In this document: in pieces, positions 6,412 to 8,482 of the stretch
How the letters are laid out: the number at the start of each line of letters is the position of its first letter
How positions within the stretch are numbered: the first letter of the stretch is position 1
Assembly: GCA_046757205.1 (NCBI GenBank)
Contig: JBHHXR010000156.1
Location: 1-8,482 of the forward strand
Length of the DNA stretch: 8,482 nucleotides
Reading direction: 5' to 3'
Source of the DNA: JBHHXR01 sp046757205
GTDB taxonomy: Bacteria; Pseudomonadota; Alphaproteobacteria; Rhodobacterales; Rhodobacteraceae
Notes under the pieces: generated by a model
What the model was told of the DNA's origin: nothing
The model's input: the letters and a program-made list of their open reading frames with translations, nothing else
Databases searched by the model: none
Position numbers and translations under genes: made by a program

Positions 6412-6672
6412 CAGGCAAGAAATCCACCCTCGTCTTCGGCCCGTGATCAGGGTTGACAAGCACATGTCTGCGGTGTGGATGCACGGGCTGCGGCCAGACC
6501 AATTGACCGCCCCGGCATATGTCCGGAAATCGCCGGCTCGCCGGGCGGACCCCCTAGAAACGCGTCAGGGTCCCTCCGTGCGGCGAAGCGTTACAGAAAA
6601 CTCGGATTGGACCGGTACCCCCAAAAAACGCCCGCCTTGCCCGTCATCGTACAGTGGCGCGGCGGAAATATA

Positions 6673-6688
6673 TGTGACAAACATCACA
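6673..6688. promoter_or_regulatory. Crp-type binding site, perfect TGTGA-N6-TCACA
   Basis: TGTGACAAACATCACA has both consensus Crp half-sites exact with the right 6-bp spacer. Its centre (6680.5) is about 104 bp before the ATG at 6785, a common distance for an activator site with a leader, but no strong promoter boxes are visible at fixed Crp spacings. The upstream Crp-like protein has the recognition residues that read TGTGA, so it is the prime candidate; a housekeeping Crp elsewhere is also possible. Confidence 0.7.
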
Positions 6689-6727
6689 CTTTTTAACCAT
6701 TTCACCGATTCCCTCGCTACGCGGCGG

Positions 6728-6741
6728 TTCCGGCGCCGGAA
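6728..6741. repeat. 14-bp perfect GC palindrome
   Basis: TTCCGGCGCCGGAA is a perfect palindrome, 43 bp before the start codon of the next gene and 39 bp after the Crp-type site. It could be an operator or an mRNA leader stem. GC-rich palindromes of this length can arise by chance, and I know no regulator for it. Confidence 0.3.
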
Positions 6742-6784
6742 ATTGCAGTTTTGATCGCCGGCAAAAAACTGTAGGACTGCCGGG

Positions 6785-7666
6785 ATGGCAGACGTTCGGA
6801 CAGGCGAGATACCGGACTGGTACGGGGAAATCTTCCCGAAGGGGCCGCGTCAGGGGTTCTACCAGCACCTGCGGAACCACCCGATGGTGTTTGTCGAGCG
6901 TCGCTATACGCGGCTGGTCGTCACCTTCGACAACCTCTCCAACGTCTCCGATGCCGCGCCCGACAGGGAGCCATGGGCCTACAAGTTCTGCCGCGACAAC
7001 GACTGGTCGCATCTCGGTATCATGGCCAAGACCCAGAACTGGTACCGTGACGCCGAACTTGTCGAAACCCTGCAGGAAATGGCGGCGCGGGGCTTCTTCA
7101 GCCGATTCGAGGAGGTGTTCTTCGCCGGCACCTCGATGGGCGGCTTCGCGGCGATCGCGTTTTCCAGCCTGTCGCCCGGCGCCCGCGTGCTCGCCTATTC
7201 GCCGCAGACCACGCTCGACCCGGCGCTGGTGCCGTGGGAGGAACGGTTTGCGGCCGGCCGCGCACAGGACTGGACGCTGCCGCATTCCGACGGCGCCGTC
7301 GAGGCGGCGGCGGCGGCGCGCGTCTACATCGTCTACGATCCCTATGTCGGACCGGACCGGCGCCACGCCGACCGGCTGACGGCGCCGAACGTGGCGCATC
7401 TGAAGAGCTTCTTTTCCGGCCACAAGTCGGCGCTGTTCGCGCGCAAGATCGGCATCCTGAAGCCGCTGATGGCCGACGCCGCCGACGGCAGCCTGGACGA
7501 GGCGGGGTTCTACGCCCACTACCGGAAGCGCAAGGACATCCCCTGGTATCTGCGGCGCATGTCCGAAGCCCTCGCCGAACGCGGCAAGCACGACAGGATA
7601 CCGCTCGTGACCCAGACCTTCCGCCAAAGGCGCCGGGCATTGGCCGAGGCGCCGGGCCCGTCGTAG
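6785..7666 (+). CDS. Alpha/beta-hydrolase-like protein, exact function unknown
   Basis: A 293-residue protein, predicted cytoplasmic: no signal peptide or membrane segment. It has the feel of an alpha/beta-hydrolase: strand RLVVTFDN (43-50), then VFFAGTSMGGFAA (111-123) with the nucleophile elbow G-x-S-x-G-G around S117, followed by strand ARVLAYSPQ (133-141). Candidate acid D185 or D191 lies after strand VYIVYDPYVGPD, and H213 in SFFSGHKSA could be the base. The N-terminal 40 residues and the basic C-terminus (QRRRALAEAPGPS) are of no clear type. ATG 6785 has AGGA 8 nt upstream. It is convergent with a sugar transferase gene 38 bp away and follows a Crp-type site, which suggests a job in surface polysaccharide, such as acyl transfer or removal. 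That is inference; the substrate cannot be told. Confidence 0.75.
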   Translation: MADVRTGEIPDWYGEIFPKGPRQGFYQHLRNHPMVFVERRYTRLVVTFDNLSNVSDAAPDREPWAYKFCRDNDWSHLGIMAKTQNWYRDAELVETLQEMAARGFFSRFEEVFFAGTSMGGFAAIAFSSLSPGARVLAYSPQTTLDPALVPWEERFAAGRAQDWTLPHSDGAVEAAAAARVYIVYDPYVGPDRRHADRLTAPNVAHLKSFFSGHKSALFARKIGILKPLMADAADGSLDEAGFYAHYRKRKDIPWYLRRMSEALAERGKHDRIPLVTQTFRQRRRALAEAPGPS

Positions 7667-7704
7667 CCAGGGGAGTTTTCCCTCCGGGCCGAGCCCCCGC
7701 CCGC

Positions 7705-8482
7705 CTACGCGTCTTCCCGAAAAACATGTTTGGCATGACGGGTGACGGCCGCCAGGTTGTGGTCGATGCCGTGCTTTTTCAGGAGCACGTCGAGAAACGA
7801 TTTCTCCGGAACGCCGCCGCCGTATCGCTGGCCCGACACGCGCTTGACCGGCGCCCAGATGTGTACGGTGTGCGTATTCTCCGCAATCTGCCGGAGCGCC
7901 ATTGCCGGCCGCCTGAAGAATTTCCGTTTGTCGCGGAAATGAACCGGATAAAACACTTCGCGCGGCTGGGCATACTTCGCTTCACCGGTGCGGTTGAGAA
8001 AATGCGTGACGCACAGCGGGCCCCACACCCCCCATTTCATTTCCGAAACGTGGGCGGGATTCCCCGCTTCGTGACGTTCGCTGTATTCCCGCCGCACTCT
8101 CGCCGGAAAAAAGGGCGGTATCGGAAACTCGTCGCGGGTGAATTCCAGCATGAGATCGAGCGCTTCGGAATCCGGCGGAAGACCGAGAACCGCCCCGTTC
8201 ATCCTGTTTTCGGATTCGTAGCCGAAGACATGCGCCGTTCCGATGTCTATCGGCCGCCAGACATAGATGTCCGTGTCCACCCAGATCATGCCCGGCTCCC
8301 GCGCGATCATGTGGTAGCGAAACAGATCGGAAAACAGCGCGAGGCTGCCTTTCAGGCTGTTCTCAACGAAGCTCTCCGCCGGATATATCTCGTTGCCGTC
8401 GCGGACCCGGACGCCCTCCGGCACGCCCTCCACCGGACCGTAGGTGAAAAGTGTCGTGTCGTGCCCGCAATCGACGCAGGAT
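7705..8482 (-). CDS. DxD-type glycosyltransferase (sugar-binding Gly_transf_sug/GT32-like), 5' end outside window
   Basis: The last 258 codons are present; the N-terminus lies beyond the right edge, and the frame is open to base 8481. Visible at the left of the partial protein is CVDCGHDTTLFTYGP, typical of the first alpha/beta unit of this family, then GVPEGVRVRDGNEIYP. The segment LALFSDLFRYHMIAREPG precedes WVDTDIYVWRP, in which D-T-D (partial residues 69-71) is the metal and nucleotide-sugar DxD motif. A late HIWAPVKR block fits the C-terminal part of such enzymes. The family moves a sugar from a nucleotide donor to a glycan or lipid acceptor; donor and acceptor are unknown here. No membrane segment is seen in the visible part. 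It is convergent with the hydrolase-like gene. GTG 8433 could be misread as a start, but the coding similarity continues upstream of it. Confidence 0.85.
   Translation of the reverse strand, partial: SCVDCGHDTTLFTYGPVEGVPEGVRVRDGNEIYPAESFVENSLKGSLALFSDLFRYHMIAREPGMIWVDTDIYVWRPIDIGTAHVFGYESENRMNGAVLGLPPDSEALDLMLEFTRDEFPIPPFFPARVRREYSERHEAGNPAHVSEMKWGVWGPLCVTHFLNRTGEAKYAQPREVFYPVHFRDKRKFFRRPAMALRQIAENTHTVHIWAPVKRVSGQRYGGGVPEKSFLDVLLKKHGIDHNLAAVTRHAKHVFREDA

Larger units (their letters stand above)
6412..6784. other. 373-bp gene-free stretch with regulatory signals
   Basis: Between the Crp-like gene and the next plus-strand gene I see no convincing coding sequence. It holds a perfect Crp-type site (6673-6688), a 14-bp GC palindrome (6728-6741) and a more AT-rich patch around 6660-6710. 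A 6-bp inverted repeat (6547-6552 with 6568-6573) has no T-run, so no clear terminator for the upstream gene is visible. Confidence 0.6.

Noticed and set aside
6497..6505. GACCAATTG, resembling the left part of the RutR operator
   Set aside because: The right half (ACC in place of GTC) is wrong, leaving only a half-site in a place with no pyrimidine gene.
6547..6573. GGACCC/GGGTCC inverted repeat as terminator of the Crp-like gene
   Set aside because: It has a short stem with a 15-nt loop and no T-run, and lies 135 bp past the stop.
7667..7704. Possible shared terminator between the two convergent genes on the right
   Set aside because: Only a 4-bp GGGA/TCCC stem can form, and there is no suitable T-run on either strand.
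1..8482. Mobile elements, CRISPR arrays, tRNA or rRNA genes
   Set aside because: No transposase or phage-like protein, no regular short repeats and no RNA-gene sequence was recognised on either strand.

Overview
The window looks like a chromosomal segment of a GC-rich alphaproteobacterium. Gene styles fit Rhizobiales or Rhodobacterales, but the sequence alone does not fix the genus. Every gene is intact or runs off a window edge. I see no tRNA, rRNA, insertion sequence, phage gene or CRISPR array.

Positions 1-5532 hold a pyrimidine-degradation locus (reductive pathway). A class III aminotransferase of the beta-alanine/omega-amino acid:pyruvate type runs off the left edge on the minus strand. 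It is divergent from a TetR-family regulator that closely resembles E. coli RutR, the uracil sensor. Between them lies a perfect 14-bp palindrome (655-668) that matches the known RutR operator. A minus-strand operon then reads preT (Fe-S/FAD subunit of dihydropyrimidine dehydrogenase), a small exported four-cysteine protein overlapping preT by ATGA, preA (FMN/Fe-S catalytic subunit), and a DMT/EamA transporter. PreT and PreA together reduce uracil or thymine to the dihydro form with NADH. The aminotransferase would take the end product beta-alanine to malonate semialdehyde. The two hydrolytic steps between them (dihydropyrimidinase and N-carbamoyl-beta-alanine amidohydrolase) are not in the window. 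A weaker RutR-like palindrome (5587-5604) sits in the preT promoter region, so one regulator could control both arms.

Positions 5533-6411 hold a Crp/Fnr-family regulator, divergent from preT. It keeps the cyclic-nucleotide-binding residues and a Crp-like recognition helix. In the 373-bp gene-free stretch after it is a perfect Crp-type site, TGTGA-N6-TCACA (6673-6688), upstream of the next gene.

Positions 6785-8482 look like an edge of a surface-polysaccharide region. A protein with alpha/beta-hydrolase features (GTSMGG nucleophile elbow) is convergent with a sugar transferase carrying a DxD motif, which runs off the right edge.

The points most worth a second look are the unassigned exported Cys-rich protein inside the preT-preA operon, the two-site RutR-like circuit, and the pairing of the Crp-like regulator with a perfect site two genes-ends away.
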